Of a stretch of 64,000 nt of DNA, positions 37,364-45,960 are shown piece after piece (position 1 is the stretch's first letter; each line of letters begins with the position of its first letter). The stretch is taken from positions 2,552,001-2,616,000 of the forward strand of contig JAINUG010000014.1 in the NCBI GenBank assembly GCA_029706075.1, given 5' to 3'. Below the pieces are notes generated by a model, which was given only the letters and a program-made list of their open reading frames with translations, did no database searches and was not told the DNA's origin. The position numbers were made by a program, and so were the translations under genes. This DNA comes from Aldrovandia affinis (Eukaryota > Chordata > Actinopteri > Notacanthiformes > Halosauridae).

Positions 37364-40300
37364 TACGATTTCTGTAGTACAAATGAACACCAGGTATAGA
37401 TGATCTTGACCTCCGTTTAGTGTAGCAATAAAGGGATTTCACTGAATTTGGCTGGCCTTCTCAAAGAATACATTGTGTCAAAGACAACACAGCACAGGAC
37501 AGCACAACACAATGCACCGGACCATTTCGAGCATGGAATGCACATTTGTGCACAGTCACTTTGTATGAAATGACACTGGACCAGAGCCCGCCACCGACAA
37601 TCATTCTGAATTCAAAGGCATTTCATCATTCATACCAAACCAAAGCTCATGCATGCATTATGCATTTGATCCCTGTCAACCCATGGGTTCACACTACTAG
37701 CGCTCTTCACTCCATCCAGATGTACAAATGTACTCATTATAATTGTGTGACCTGAATGATACTCAGAGAGACCGTGTAAGTTTGGGAATGTCATGTCACT
37801 TGTTATCAATAGCTTTTTTCCTTACAAATATAAACAATTTTATATATGTGCATATATATTGTATAGCAATAATTTTAGTTACAAATGCAAATGTATTGTC
37901 AGGTTTTGGTGCGGTTGTGGTTAAAATGTTAGAAAAGCGTGTCAACAAACAGCTAAGAACATTTGCTGTAGCTCTTTATTCCGAGCGTTAAATGGAAACA
38001 TCTTCATGTCACTGCCTGTCCAACCGCGATTATGTAAAACGCTCAACAATTAGTGTTGTCCTAACCTGAATTTCCACTGTTAATCTGCCCCAGACTACTT
38101 TTAAACCCTGTCAGAAAGCACTACTTCTGTCAGAAAGTAGCTTTAATTTAATTCTGGTGTGCACGCGCTCAGTGAGACTAACAGGACAGAATACAGTACA
38201 GAATAAATCCCACAGATTCTGCATGCACTGTAGTGCAGACCCAGCCATTGAGCACTCTGTCACAATTTTACGAAGCAATCCATCTCAGACATACACTCAC
38301 ACAAACACTCATGTCACACTGGTGCTGAGACAGCGTGGGTGGGTAGACTGCAAAGCAGTGTGAGGCTCTTTTGCCTTTACCGGCTTTATACGCACACCAA
38401 ACACAGTCTGAAATGGATAAAACGTGTTACACAACAAACTACTGAGAAAATAGATAAGCAATGAAACCAACATAAATGAGGTCAGGTGATGTTTCCTGCG
38501 ATGTCTTCCGCTCACTCAAGTCACGAGGGTGATGAGGAGGGGTACGTTAGGCGATGGCAGAAAGAGGGAGAGGTGAAACCTTTACTGTTGTTGTAGGTTA
38601 TTTTTACATGTGACTAAATTATTTCTGGGGAACTGAACACAAAAACACAGACGGCGTTACGTCCGGGCAGAACCCAGTCATGTCTGTTTTCACAGAGCCC
38701 TGAATGAGCACGCGAGGCATCGGCCTGCTCTTCCCCCCCAAAGCCCCGTGGAGGAGTCAGACATCTCAGAAACCTGAGGAATGTCCACCAGCATGGACTG
38801 CGTCAGGGTGACTTCTCCCCACGCCAAGGCATGTTCTCAGCGGACTCCAACGCTTGGTAACAACTGCTGGGCGGCTCAGACATTCTCTCAGGCTCAAAAA
38901 TCCTTGAGGAAAAAAGGGGTAATATCACGCTTGAATTTTAAAGCCCCTTTTGTACAATTTAAAAACAAAATACACTTTGCAGTCATCCGAGTAAGACTGA
39001 GGGAGGCTTCTGCTTATGGGCACTGGAGGAAACAAGCACTTTGGCTTACCGTAACTAATAAGGAAGCTACAGGACAACATGGGCTGTACAGAGAGAAGTG
39101 TGTGTGTGTGTGACCGATGCACGGTTTTGTGGGGGTATCAGAAGAACTGAGTAATGGGTAATGGCCTGACACGAACCACTACTCGTTTTTAATAGGGTTC
39201 ATGTACGACAGGGAAACAATAGAAAAGGGGGCGGGAGGGGAGGGTTAAGAGTCAAGATTGCGATGGCGCACCTTATCGTTTCCGGGATGGAAATGCATAA
39301 CCGAATTGTGTAACTCATGCTTATTATACGTTTGATCTCGTTTTAAAGGCCGAGCTTTGCACAAACTCCAGGACTCCTTAGAAGACAACAAAAACATGTG
39401 CATTTGTATCATGTTGTCACATGTTAAAGTAGATGTAAATCTGTGAGTAGTTACACATAGTATGGGTGACCTGTCAACTATCGATGGGAGAGTGAGATAT
39501 GAGGAGGGAGGAGCAGTCTCACATTATCAGTGACTCAATGACCAGAGCCAGTTTTACTGCTATGGAACAAATGTTTTGTTTTAGTGGTTCATAAAAGTGA
39601 CTGGCATACGTAATAGCTCTAATACAGTTTAACCATTACTATTAACTATAACTGCCAAATCATTTCCTTTCAGGGAGAACATTTTTCTCAGCATGCGTAT
39701 AGTGTAAATATCTTCAGAGAAGGCTCTAGGTCAGTTTGTCAATTAAGATTTGGACACTGAATTATCATTATGTGAGCAAACACCCTTTTCCAGGGCGAAC
39801 AACATAGCTCATATATCAGACTATGCATTAATACAGCTAAATGTTTTACTGAAGCAAATGCTGTTATGTGCCTCATTCAAGACTACAATGACCCAACTGA
39901 GAATCAAGCCAACAACCTCCTGATTCAAACAAACCGACAACCTCCTGACAACAAAGGAGCTCTTCCCTTATGGTCTACAAAAACAACAGAAAAGAAAGCA
40001 CAAAGAAAAAAATTAGATGCGGAAAAAACACAGCTCAGCGTTTCCCCAAACCAAAGGAAGTGAGTCATGGGTGAAATGTGATCAAGAATCATAAAACTCA
40101 AAGCGCTCAAAGGGCATGTGCCACCTCCCCTCCACCCCGGCGCTCTGTTCAGCACGCTGCCTACTCTGCTCTGCTCTACTCTGACGAAGCCACAATGAAT
40201 AGGGCCATCAGATGCAGAGCCATGTCCAAGGCCTCATCTTCCACCGGCGGAAAGTTTGAGGGGAAATAAAAATGTGTATCAGCCGCAAGGATTTTTCTGG

Positions 40301-43300
40301 ACTTCTGGTCGACTTAATTCGAAATTTCACACAATGCTCCGGGACACACTGTGGCGGCCGGAATCTGGTGATGTAACAGGAGAAAGTGTTTTGTGACCTC
40401 AGACCACACTCAGCTCCTGCTGCTCCCAGAAAGAGAAATGGACCAAGGGGTCATCAGCTGTGATCCCTGATCTATCTTTAGTCTGGCCCACTGAAGAAAT
40501 GCAGAGACTGTCTCCTGCTTCATCCCCCCCCCACTCCCCACTCCCCACTCCCCACTCCCCACTCCCCACTCCCCACCCTCCTGTTCTTGGGTCCGTCCCA
40601 TGCTTGAGGAGACTTATAATATTAGTAAAGGTCTCTATTATTTGTTTTACAATATCTTAATTCAATTAGTTTTTCGCAGGGTTACAAATGGGAACTCATG
40701 TCATTGACACTTGCACTCCAAACTCTTGCAGACTTTGTCGCCCACGAGTGTCAATTTCTCCCCACTCTATACATCTCCCGTGCTATATCGGGGCACTGTG
40801 AAAACACAGATGCTCTTCTGCGCCATGCGAGCTGCTTGCTTGCTATTGTGGTTACTGCCATCGCCTCTCCCTTTCAGACACCTGCTCGGCTGAACTCCCT
40901 TTAAACGCCACGCCGATTCCGAGCCACAATCGAAAAGCCCGACTGCCGAGCAGCGAACCACAGAATGAAAAAGAAAAAAAACCCGCTACCAGCTTTAAAC
41001 TGCGCCAGCCCGCTGTTAAATAAGCAAACGCCGCAAAGCTAAAGCGACACTGGAACCTGTTATTAAAGCGCGGTGGTGTTGTGTTCTGCGGCCTCTCCCG
41101 AGCTACACCAGCCTCAAGTCCCCGGGGCTTTCGCTGACATTCGCGAGGCTCGGCGGAGACGGCCGCTGACAAACGGCCCTCAACAGGTGCCCCGGCGAGA
41201 GGAAGCTCTGCTTCGCTCTGGACCAGATGGCTGGTGGGGAGCGGGCGGCTTCGACCGCAGCGGCGACCGTGGGACCGGCTGCCCCGGGTCACGTGTCGTG
41301 CCGTGCCATCTGGGCCCGCCAGGCTTCTCGAAACGTCAGATTTGTATGCCTGTCACACCACGGGGGTTTTGTGCAGCAGACCAAAACAAATAGCACGTGC
41401 CCCAGCTACGGGAAAAAAAGTGTCTTCCACTAGCTAGCAGATTATCTAAAGCACAGTGATTTAGTCGGCCATCAAGGCTGGATACAAAAGAGTGGTGACA
41501 ACAAGGGCGAGTGTGCAGAATAAGAAGTGACTCATTAAGTAACGGTAAGGCATTCAACTAAGCGGTGGCAACAGGTATACAACCGCACACACTCGCAAAT
41601 GCAAGTCATCACTGGAAGAAGCTTTCCTAACTGCATGGTACATTGCCAGTTCATAAACTACGAGCAATTCTGAGAACAATCATTTACACAAAACTGGAAA
41701 AAAACCTTTCATACCTGTGTAGCATAGAGAACTACCAGGTCATATAACAGTAGCTGCAATATTTTATACCACACTGGAATTCTGTTTTATTTAATTTTTT
41801 ATTTATTATTTTTCCCCCTTTTCTCACAATTTGGAATGCCCAATCGTATTCTACCCCATACTCGCTGCAACCTCCTTTTCACATCGTAGTCTACAAATGA
41901 AGCCCGCGCACACTTGAGTCAGAGGAAGACATGTCATGCGCAGCTTTATACCGGCAGACTGTGGGTAACCGATTGACCAGCAGGGGTCGCTGGTGTGCCG
42001 ACTAAATCCCTCCATCCCTGGTCGACGCTACAGCCAATTATAATAATAATAATAATAATAATACATTTTATTTATAATGCACTTTTCATTATAAGTAAAC
42101 CTCAAAGGGCAACATAGTAGGGGGTGTGACTATGAAAACAGTCAGCACTATGCAAGTTTGGTGTCAAATAATGCGTTTGCGTTAACGTCCAACTAGACCA
42201 CCTCAGCGCAAACGCTGGCGCTCTGTGTAATTTGGTGACTTTATTGATGCGCGCATATGAACATAAGGTTATCTGAAATCACATGAGAATGTTTTGTGAA
42301 TATTGTGAATTTCCCCCCACATTGAGGCAAATCGTCCAATCCATGGGTAACTTGCAAGCGTAATCAATTAAGCTAAAAACGATTTCACCACAGCTTGTGG
42401 TTATTCAATGCACGGACATGAAAGACTGAAGCCAGCAGGCCATCCATCGCTACCGTTCAGTAAGATACACCTGTTAAATAAATATATGTTTGTATGCACA
42501 TTCTTTTTCTTATGTGAAAGGGTTTTATTCTTTCTATTTGCACTACAGAAAATGCGATAGGCGACATGCGAAGGCGATACCGTGAGCAATACCCTGGGTT
42601 TGGTAGCTGGTGTTTGCCAGAGGGCTATCAGTTTGGCTGTACATGCAGTTTCTTCCAGTCTTGTCCAACATGCAAATTAGTTTATTACTTTTCCTACACC
42701 CGACAGCCAGAAGAGAACTAAACAGGATTTTTATACGAAATGTGGATTTCCTGGGGTCTGCACACATATGCAGTTGCGGGCAGAGATGGGCAGTATTTCT
42801 GTTACTTGTATTTGAAATACGTATTTCAATTACTTTTGAGTATTTTGTCATTTGTATTTGACAGGGCTGAAAAAATTCAAATGTAATTTGTAACAAGATA
42901 CTTTAGGGTGGAGTAATTTAGTATTTTCAAAATACTCAAAATACTTTATCCATGATTCAAAGAACATAACAAAAGAACAACAGTACACTTAGACACACTC
43001 ACACAGTGATTTTTAGACCCGCTCTCTGTCGGTTGGACAAGGCAGTGAATGCATGCACACGTGGATGCATGCATGTATCTGGTCGCAGGCAGCTATTGAG
43101 AATTCGGCGCTTGTTTTCACACAAGCCTACTCACAGTATTCTAAGTGGCATTTTGAGAAATCGTGACGAGACGTGAAAAGTTAGAAAATACGATTTCTCA
43201 AAACGCCACTTTGTGACTCCAGAAACACTAGCTAGCATATACAATTCATGCTGATTTGTTTGTAAGTTTGTACTGTACTATTTTCAGTATTTTTCTTTTA

Positions 43301-45774
43301 TATACAAATAGCATCAAAGATAAGAAATTGGTTGGTTGTCAATAGCCCAAACAAAAATACAAAAGTGAGGAGACGTCCTCACAACAGAGTTTTCCATCAG
43401 AGGTGAAGACAGCCCTGCATCCAAATTGGCTTCCTGGTATGGTGGCTGAGTATGAATTAGGAATGAACATTCTCCTGATCCGTTATGGAGCATTGCAGAG
43501 CAAAAAAACGAAGAAAAGACACACAAAACTATGAATCTGATGATTTGGCTTCATTTAAAAAACTCATAATTTTAGTGGGGAAATGTCTTTTTTTATATTG
43601 TTTGCAGTATGGAGTCTTACCACTGGCAAGCGAAAAGCGAAAAGTGAAAATAATTGAATTTGAATTGAATTTGAATTGAATTGAGCTGAGTTTGATTTGC
43701 CAGGCCCTGTGGGGAATGCTGACGTGGGTGCGTTCTGGGCACATCTGACCAAACACGTCCACTGAGGCTGCATCTCACCCCTTTAATGATGAAATTAAAC
43801 GATGTCTTCGTAAAACCTCAAATATACTTCAAGCACCAGGTAGATAGCCTTGTTCCATGATCCTTCCAATTAAAAAGAGCTACATGTCACATGGTGCCTT
43901 CTGTCCAATAGAAAAGAAACACAGGTAACTGACATTGGCTGCTCCAGCTGGCTTCTCCTTGAACACCCAAGAGGCGTCATCTCCTCGTTGTCATGGGAGA
44001 CAATTCTAAGCGCATGACCGACAGCATTTGGAATGCTGTCAGGCGTTTTAATCCCACGGTGTGCGGGCTGACACAGAGGGTCACACAAAGAGAAAAACAG
44101 ACAGTATTTTCCCCTCTAATCCCCCATAAATTAATTTTCCAGCCCATTTAGGCATTACTGCTAATACTTTGCCTGTGAGGCTCACGTTTGCTGCTTTATT
44201 AAAGACCCTGATGCCAAGCAATTAGTGATTATACATCGGATGATGACAATAATGTTATTGTTGTCATCATTTTTATCATTTATGTAGGCCTATTTATTAT
44301 ATTTTGGTCATACAATTTGAACCCTGACAATGGTCATTTTGTCAATGCATTCAGATTCCTGACATGTTCTGTGCCATGGAGTGGGGAAATCTCTTTACCA
44401 TCCCTCTTAGCCACAGAAAAGGTGGCATACAGCACACACTCCCATTTAAGACTCTGGCCACACTCTATAATGGCAGGATTGCTGAAGGTGAAGAAGTCAA
44501 AGGTCAGAGGTCAGGGACTGCTCGGAAGGTGTTCAGCTAAGCTAACCAACGTGTGGAAAATGGTTTGTTTCGCAGAAATATTGTTTCGTCACGCCATAAT
44601 ATTCCACGGTAAAATCACTGCACACAATCATGGACTTCAATGACGTTTAAGTATTTTTTGACGTATTTACACAAACAAAAGTATCATTATTAATGTAGGA
44701 CGCGTAAATACACGTCAATTGCAAAATTCATCCCTAAATAATGACTGTCTGTTTGGTTTCAAATTGAATTTGCTCTTGCAATAGACTCCGTACCTCAATA
44801 TAAACCACACAAATGAAATAAAAACCTATACAGTCACAGTGCTTTCAATATCCTGAAACGATATCGCATTTCCCCCATATTCAAGATCAAGAGCTTCTGT
44901 AAATTCGTACGCCAGGTGCGTTTTACTCCGCCCCCAGTGGAGAGACAACACACCTGTTTGAGTAGGACGTGCTACTTGTGATTCTCATCGCTCGGACTCG
45001 AACAAAGCAAAAAGCTACACAAAACACAATCTGTGACACAGAGCAGTGGCGTACGAGATCGAATTCGTGTCAAGTAAGAAAATCGCCCAATTGTAGGCTA
45101 CAAGACAATAGGACTTGTCCACTTAGTTTTTCAATGCATCAGTTCAGCGTCGGCTCAGGAACGAATGTCAACAATCACGAACAAAGAAACCGAACATATT
45201 CAGAGGAAATATTAAAGCGGTCTCGTGAAACCAAAATAAACACAGCTGCGAACTATCAAACGTTTCTCTATAAATTCATGTTAAACCAGCGAAAAATATG
45301 GTAGCCTACATATTCCGTGGTTAAACGTGTTACAGTGACGAATATAATTTAACAAAGAAAAGCTTTCCGATCCTGACGTTCTGTCATGTCGCTAAAAGGC
45401 TAATGTATTGGTTGCTAATGTGAGTTTCTTGGACGACTTTTTTTCTACATTTTCCCCTACTAGACTAACTAAAACAGCCAATTTATTCTGAACATACCAG
45501 GATTTTAAAGCATGGTGGTCTAACGGCGTACACACAATTTCGTATTAACTTGAATAACGTTAGGCTACATATAACTTATCTGTCCCATCCTAGCTGTCTG
45601 GGAAGAGACGCGACGACGAAGTAACAAAAAGGACATTAAAACTCGCGTCACCTCACCTTTGTATTGCAGAGAATTGCCGATTTTTATGTTCACGGTTCCG
45701 GTAATGGAGTCGCCAGGGTTATAAACCAATTTGCTGTTGGTCAAAGTGATACCGAATAGCAGGAGCTTTCCCAT
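11169..45774 (-). CDS. arrdc1: arrdc1, arrestin domain-containing protein 1 (complete, 8 coding exons)
   Basis: Eight exons (45657-45774, 28341-28451, 23306-23356, 13568-13722, 12412-12594, 12064-12240, 11430-11892, 11169-11212) join in frame with GT-AG junctions to 1302 nt, 433 residues, the length of human ARRDC1. Arrestin_N lies at about residues 5-145 and Arrestin_C at about 160-290, followed by a Pro-rich tail. Visible motifs: PSAP at residues 322-325 (TSG101 binding), PPEY at 409-412 and PPSY at 422-425 (NEDD4-family WW binding). In the known family the protein sits at the plasma membrane, drives release of ARRDC1-mediated microvesicles and serves as a ubiquitin-ligase adaptor. The start Met opens [11 protein letters not shown], close to the human N terminus. 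No frame break was seen. Introns 1 (17.2 kb), 2 (5.0 kb) and 3 (9.6 kb) are repeat-rich; introns 4-7 are under 1 kb. Confidence 0.97.
11430..11892 (-). CDS. arrdc1: arrdc1 coding exon 7 (Pro-rich tail, PSAP and first PPxY)
   Basis: 463 nt, residues 266-419. It finishes the C-domain ([12 protein letters not shown]), then runs through a Pro/Ser/Gly-rich disordered tail with PSAP (codons at 11713-11724) and LPPEYSTW (PPEY codons at 11452-11463). Acceptor CCTGCAG, donor GTGAGC. GC content is clearly higher than in the introns, which creates long open shadow frames on the plus strand. Confidence 0.96.
12064..12240 (-). CDS. arrdc1: arrdc1 coding exon 6
   Basis: 177 nt, 59 codons, from [20 protein letters not shown] to [10 protein letters not shown], the core of the arrestin C-domain. 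[12 protein letters not shown] matches human ARRDC1 exactly. Acceptor GAGCAG, donor GTTTGT. Confidence 0.97.
12412..12594 (-). CDS. arrdc1: arrdc1 coding exon 5
   Basis: 183 nt, 61 codons, from [13 protein letters not shown] to VASLVQ, opening the arrestin C-domain ([18 protein letters not shown]). Acceptor CATCAG, donor GTATGC, phase 0 at both ends. Confidence 0.96.
12775..13140 (+). repeat. Dispersed repeat family A (TTTGGAATG start), copy 1
   Basis: It begins after a T-rich stretch with GTTTGGAATGGCCATTTGCA, is CpG- and GC-rich in the middle and ends near TAGGACAATTGGATTTGA. It lies in intron 4 of arrdc1. Three more copies share the start and layout. Confidence 0.5.
13568..13722 (-). CDS. 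arrdc1: arrdc1 coding exon 4
   Basis: 155 nt encoding [20 protein letters not shown] through NLNEVPDIE, the end of the arrestin N-domain. Acceptor CCCTGCAG, donor GTAAAC. The exon restores phase 0. Confidence 0.96.
13923..14062 (+). repeat. HpaI-type tRNA-derived SINE, copy 1 (complete)
   Basis: The head resembles a tRNA A/B-box region (GTGTAGCTCAGTAGGTAGAG and GGGTTCAATTCCCGC). A unique middle with ATGTATGCACTC follows, then tail GTAAGTCGCTTTGGATAAAA and TCTGCTAAAT. Recognised from the salmonid HpaI/LINE-tail family. Not a functional tRNA gene. Confidence 0.8.
14580..14870 (+). repeat. About 290-bp purine (GA/AG) tract
   Basis: Nearly pure A/G on the plus strand with GAGAGAGGGAG-type units, in arrdc1 intron 3. 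Such mirror-like purine tracts can form triplex (H) DNA. Confidence 0.8.
15055..15350 (+). mobile_element. L2-like LINE, ORF2 C-terminal end (left half, split by BEL)
   Basis: The plus-strand frame ends [26 protein letters not shown] and a stop near 15332. This is the characteristic carboxy end of fish L2/Jockey-superfamily ORF2. The copy is interrupted at 15350 by the BEL/Pao element and continues after 22932. Confidence 0.8.
15351..15781 (-). repeat. BEL/Pao 3' LTR
   Basis: 431 bp, with no difference found by eye from the copy at 22502-22932. It carries a minus-strand AATAAA at 15422-15427. The upstream flank ends ACCCA, matching the right side of the element. Confidence 0.95.
15908..16773 (-). 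pseudogene. BEL/Pao integrase core and C-terminal domain, in three frames
   Basis: Three overlapping minus-strand frames. 16537-16773 carries the start of the core ([17 protein letters not shown] and the [10 protein letters not shown] block). 16177-16512 carries the end of the core ([26 protein letters not shown]). 15908-16228 carries the C-terminal domain ([31 protein letters not shown]) and the stop. Two frame switches separate them. Confidence 0.85.
16736..17875 (-). pseudogene. BEL/Pao RNase H and integrase zinc-binding segment
   Basis: 379 codons. The amino-terminal part is RNase H-like ([40 protein letters not shown], all typical of Pao). The carboxy-terminal part carries the integrase HHCC finger (HKRTQHQGR and CVTC). 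Downstream integrase core sequence continues in other frames at 16537-16773 and 16177-16512. Confidence 0.87.
18152..18712 (-). pseudogene. BEL/Pao reverse transcriptase core fragment
   Basis: 187 codons with the polymerase motif YVDD ([10 protein letters not shown], about residues 78-87) and the upstream [12 protein letters not shown] region. The amino-terminal RT part (18713-18960) is in a different frame with stops. The frame breaks again near 18210, where the downstream Pao-type sequence shifts. Not a continuous polymerase as sequenced. Confidence 0.85.
18970..20184 (-). pseudogene. BEL/Pao nucleocapsid and aspartic protease segment
   Basis: 404 codons open. Zinc knuckle [14 protein letters not shown] lies near residue 67, with a second Cys/His cluster ([13 protein letters not shown]). 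It is followed by a DUF1758-type retropepsin core, [13 protein letters not shown]. The active site reads DTQ rather than the usual DTG/DSG, which also occurs in this clade. The stretch ends at the start of the reverse transcriptase region. Confidence 0.85.
20506..21993 (-). pseudogene. BEL/Pao gag, N-terminal part
   Basis: 495 codons from an ATG just inside the 5' LTR. A charged coiled-coil opens the protein ([13 protein letters not shown]), followed by a Gln/Lys-rich helical stretch at about residues 240-310. A DUF1759-type capsid region starts near residue 390 ([19 protein letters not shown]). The frame ends at 20506 inside the capsid region. The expected continuation resumes in another frame (20222-20467, with [10 protein letters not shown]), so a one-base shift or sequencing indel near 20520 is likely. 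Confidence 0.85.
22502..22932 (-). repeat. BEL/Pao 5' LTR
   Basis: 431 bp direct repeat of 15351-15781, followed on the plus strand by ACCCA. A minus-strand AATAAA lies at 22573-22578. As the 5' LTR it would contain the element promoter. Apparent identity with the other LTR argues for a recent insertion. Confidence 0.95.
22933..23210 (+). mobile_element. L2-like LINE 3'UTR and tail (right half, split by BEL)
   Basis: It resumes with the duplicated ACCCA and ends with the LINE tail TAAGTCGCTCTGGATAAGAG at about 23150-23170, then CGTCCGCTAAATG and a short AAATGT repeat. A second copy of this tail lies at 58440-58610. Confidence 0.75.
23306..23356 (-). CDS. arrdc1: arrdc1 coding exon 3 (51 nt)
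   Basis: A very short exon encoding [16 protein letters not shown], the conserved arrestin-N motif. Acceptor CTCTCAG, donor GTAAGG. It lies 368 bp from the right edge of the BEL/Pao insertion (right target-site copy ends 22937). Confidence 0.95.
23879..23911 (+). repeat. (AAAAC)n microsatellite
   Basis: Six copies of AAAAC in arrdc1 intron 2. Confidence 0.85.
24765..24890 (-). repeat. V-SINE-like fragment, minus orientation
   Basis: TACCTTGCTCAAGTGAGCAA, GAACCTGCAACCTTTGCGTT and a terminal ACCGTTATGCTACACCGCTG, the inverse of a tRNA-like head plus the CTTGAGCAAGGTA block. Confidence 0.65.
25050..25900 (+). mobile_element. CR1/Rex1-like LINE, 3' end
   Basis: The plus-strand ORF at 25077-25424 encodes the region after the RT core ([36 protein letters not shown]), just preceded by [13 protein letters not shown] in the same frame. 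After further degraded sequence it ends with GCAATAAAG and a (CTTAT)n tail at 25868-25897. Clade assignment (CR1, Rex1 or related) is by recall, not a search. Confidence 0.75.
27370..27520 (+). repeat. Common fish repeat fragment (CCACGGGATCTTTAATGACC)
   Basis: CCACGGGATCTTTAATGACC, then CCAGTGAGTCAGAGG and TTAGCGTCTCGTTGTCAGC. This block recurs in teleost genomes beside SINE-like repeats; here only a piece is present, in arrdc1 intron 2. Confidence 0.4.
28341..28451 (-). CDS. arrdc1: arrdc1 coding exon 2
   Basis: 111 nt encoding [12 protein letters not shown] through LSVADKG, closely matching human ARRDC1 in this stretch. The acceptor is a run of T followed by CCACAG; the donor is GTAAGG. 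Confidence 0.96.
28590..28830 (+). repeat. Dispersed repeat family A, copy 2 (shortened)
   Basis: CTATTTGGAATGTGCAGTCG start, then CACAGTTGGCACTGTCACAG and CACACCAGACCGTGGGGCGC, matching blocks near 50895-50945. It sits about 140 bp upstream of arrdc1 exon 2. Confidence 0.5.
29814..31016 (-). mobile_element. Tc1-like DNA transposon with decayed transposase (intron 1 of arrdc1)
   Basis: The ends are similar inverted repeats: TACTGCCCG...AAAGTCAC on the left, and GTGACTTTTTTTTTGG then CCAGGCAGTGTA on the right, next to TA dinucleotides. Length is about 1.2 kb. The minus strand inside encodes a broken Tc1 transposase. Confidence 0.9.
29846..30861 (-). pseudogene. Tc1-like transposase pseudogene
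   Basis: Starts [16 protein letters not shown] with a paired-type helix-turn-helix region ([20 protein letters not shown]). The catalytic region is recognisable: [26 protein letters not shown], the second Asp in [13 protein letters not shown] and the third acidic block [15 protein letters not shown]. These blocks lie in at least three frames with stops between them, so no intact transposase is encoded. Confidence 0.88.
31033..31175 (-). repeat. HpaI-type SINE, copy 2
   Basis: Reverse complement of copy 1: CATTTAGCAGACG tail, TGCATACAGTTTTTCGGTAT middle, GTGGTCCCAGTGG and CTACCTACTGAGCCACACAG head. It starts about 20 bp beyond the right end of the Tc1 element. Confidence 0.78.
32325..32422 (-). 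repeat. V-SINE-like fragment, minus orientation
   Basis: CATCTTGCTCAAGGGTACGA, GGATTTGAACCTGCAACACC and CTCCTCCACACTGCTG match the family at 24765-24890. Confidence 0.55.
32692..32893 (-). repeat. V-SINE-like element, near full length, minus orientation
   Basis: The tail remnant TTTGCTTAACAGACGC is followed by CAGCTGGATGTATTCACAG, AAGCACCTTGATCAAGGACA and the inverted tRNA-like head (CAACCTGCAGCCTCTGCGTT). It lies about 270 bp from the fragment at 32325. Confidence 0.65.
34042..34165 (+). repeat. About 40-bp imperfect tandem repeat, 3 units
   Basis: Units share GTGTGACTATGGTACAACCC then CCAAATTCATC and AACCAATG. Related CATCCAACCAATTGG-type blocks lie upstream near 33520-33580. Confidence 0.7.
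34409..34492 (+). repeat. HpaI-type SINE, copy 3 (5'-truncated)
   Basis: Only the B-box end (ATTCCCACTGGGACCA), the middle and the tail (AGTCACTTTGGATAAAAGCG, TCTGCTAAATG) remain. Confidence 0.72.
37240..37365 (+). repeat. LINE 3' tail with (ATT)n microsatellite
   Basis: AAAGCACTTTGAGCTGC, then ATGAAAGGTG, TATAAATACAGC and about 11 ATT repeats (37331-37362). This end is common to fish L2-type LINE copies. Confidence 0.55.
40523..40578. repeat. CACTCCCC 8-bp minisatellite (G-quadruplex prone on minus strand)
   Basis: Six near-perfect copies of CACTCCCC after a C9 run. The minus strand reads (GGGGAGTG)n, with at least four G4 runs at 4-base spacing. Confidence 0.85.
40850..41430. promoter_or_regulatory. 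CpG-rich patch within arrdc1 intron 1
   Basis: Dense CpG and high GC unlike the surrounding AT-rich intron, with two CACGTG E-boxes (about 41290 and 41394). Open frames occur on both strands (for example an ATG at 41227, plus) but none resembles a known protein. Could be an internal promoter or a nested first exon. Confidence 0.35.
41795..42045 (+). repeat. Dispersed repeat family A, copy 3
   Basis: CAATTTGGAATGCCCAATCG start, GAGTCAGAGGAAGACATGTC, CCAGCAGGGGTCGCTGGTGT, ending in CTACAGCCAATTATAATAAT; abuts a LINE tail. Confidence 0.5.
42046..42115 (-). repeat. LINE 3' tail with (TAA)n, minus orientation
   Basis: (TAA)n, then ATTTTATTTATAATGCACTT and a CCTCAAAGGGC block. Read on the minus strand this is CCTTTGAGG, then a TATAAATAAAAT-type tail. 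It abuts the repeat at 41795-42045. Confidence 0.4.
42783..43040 (+). repeat. hAT-like non-autonomous repeat (GGGCAGTATTT type)
   Basis: AGAGATGGGCAGTATTTCTG start, an 18-bp perfect palindrome TTGAAATACGTATTTCAA (42812-42829) and several AATAC/GTATT blocks. The pattern is known from fish hAT-type non-autonomous elements; the right end is not defined. Confidence 0.45.
43143..43211. repeat. 22-bp inverted repeat with 25-nt loop in arrdc1 intron 1
   Basis: The arm AAGTGGCATTTTGAGAAATC+GT (43143-43164) pairs with 43190-43211 with one mismatch. It may be the end of a transposon or a hairpin RNA. Confidence 0.6.
45657..45774 (-). CDS. arrdc1: arrdc1 coding exon 1
   Basis: 118 nt coding 39 residues plus one base. 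It begins at the ATG (complement of 45772-45774) and gives the first strands of the arrestin N-domain ([14 protein letters not shown]). The donor after AAAG is GTGAGG. Phase matches exon 2 across the 17.2-kb intron 1. The 5' flank is GC-rich, consistent with a nearby promoter. Confidence 0.95.
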
Positions 45775-45960
45775 GTTGTCTCTCCGACAGCGCACTGTAT
45801 GGCCGGCTGCTGGAATGCCGTCCTTTCCGCGGAGCTGCTGTTGTCCTGCCTTTGAGTCGCTCTATCGCGATCCAGTCACAGTGGGAGTGGTGACATCACG
45901 GCGGGGCTGAGGGTTTCTGAGTGCAGTGCAGATTCCCTCCACTGGGGGGCGACTGTGATC
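45775..45960 (-). promoter_or_regulatory. Probable arrdc1 promoter / 5'UTR
   Basis: GC- and CpG-rich sequence directly upstream of the arrdc1 ATG, ending the AT-rich intergenic stretch. It contains a CRE-like TGACATCA (45891-45898, one base from the palindromic site). No TATA box is evident. The transcription start is not visible from sequence. Confidence 0.5.

Larger units (their letters stand above)
32900..40500. other. arrdc1 intron 1, largely unique AT-rich DNA
   Basis: No coding exon recognised. It contains the 40-bp tandem repeat, SINE copy 3 and a LINE tail; the rest shows nothing I can name. Confidence 0.5.

Noticed and set aside
41227-41433. ATG-initiated plus-strand ORF in the CpG-rich patch
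   Set aside because: Alanine-rich start is suggestive of a GC-rich first exon, but no homology or clear donor was recognised.
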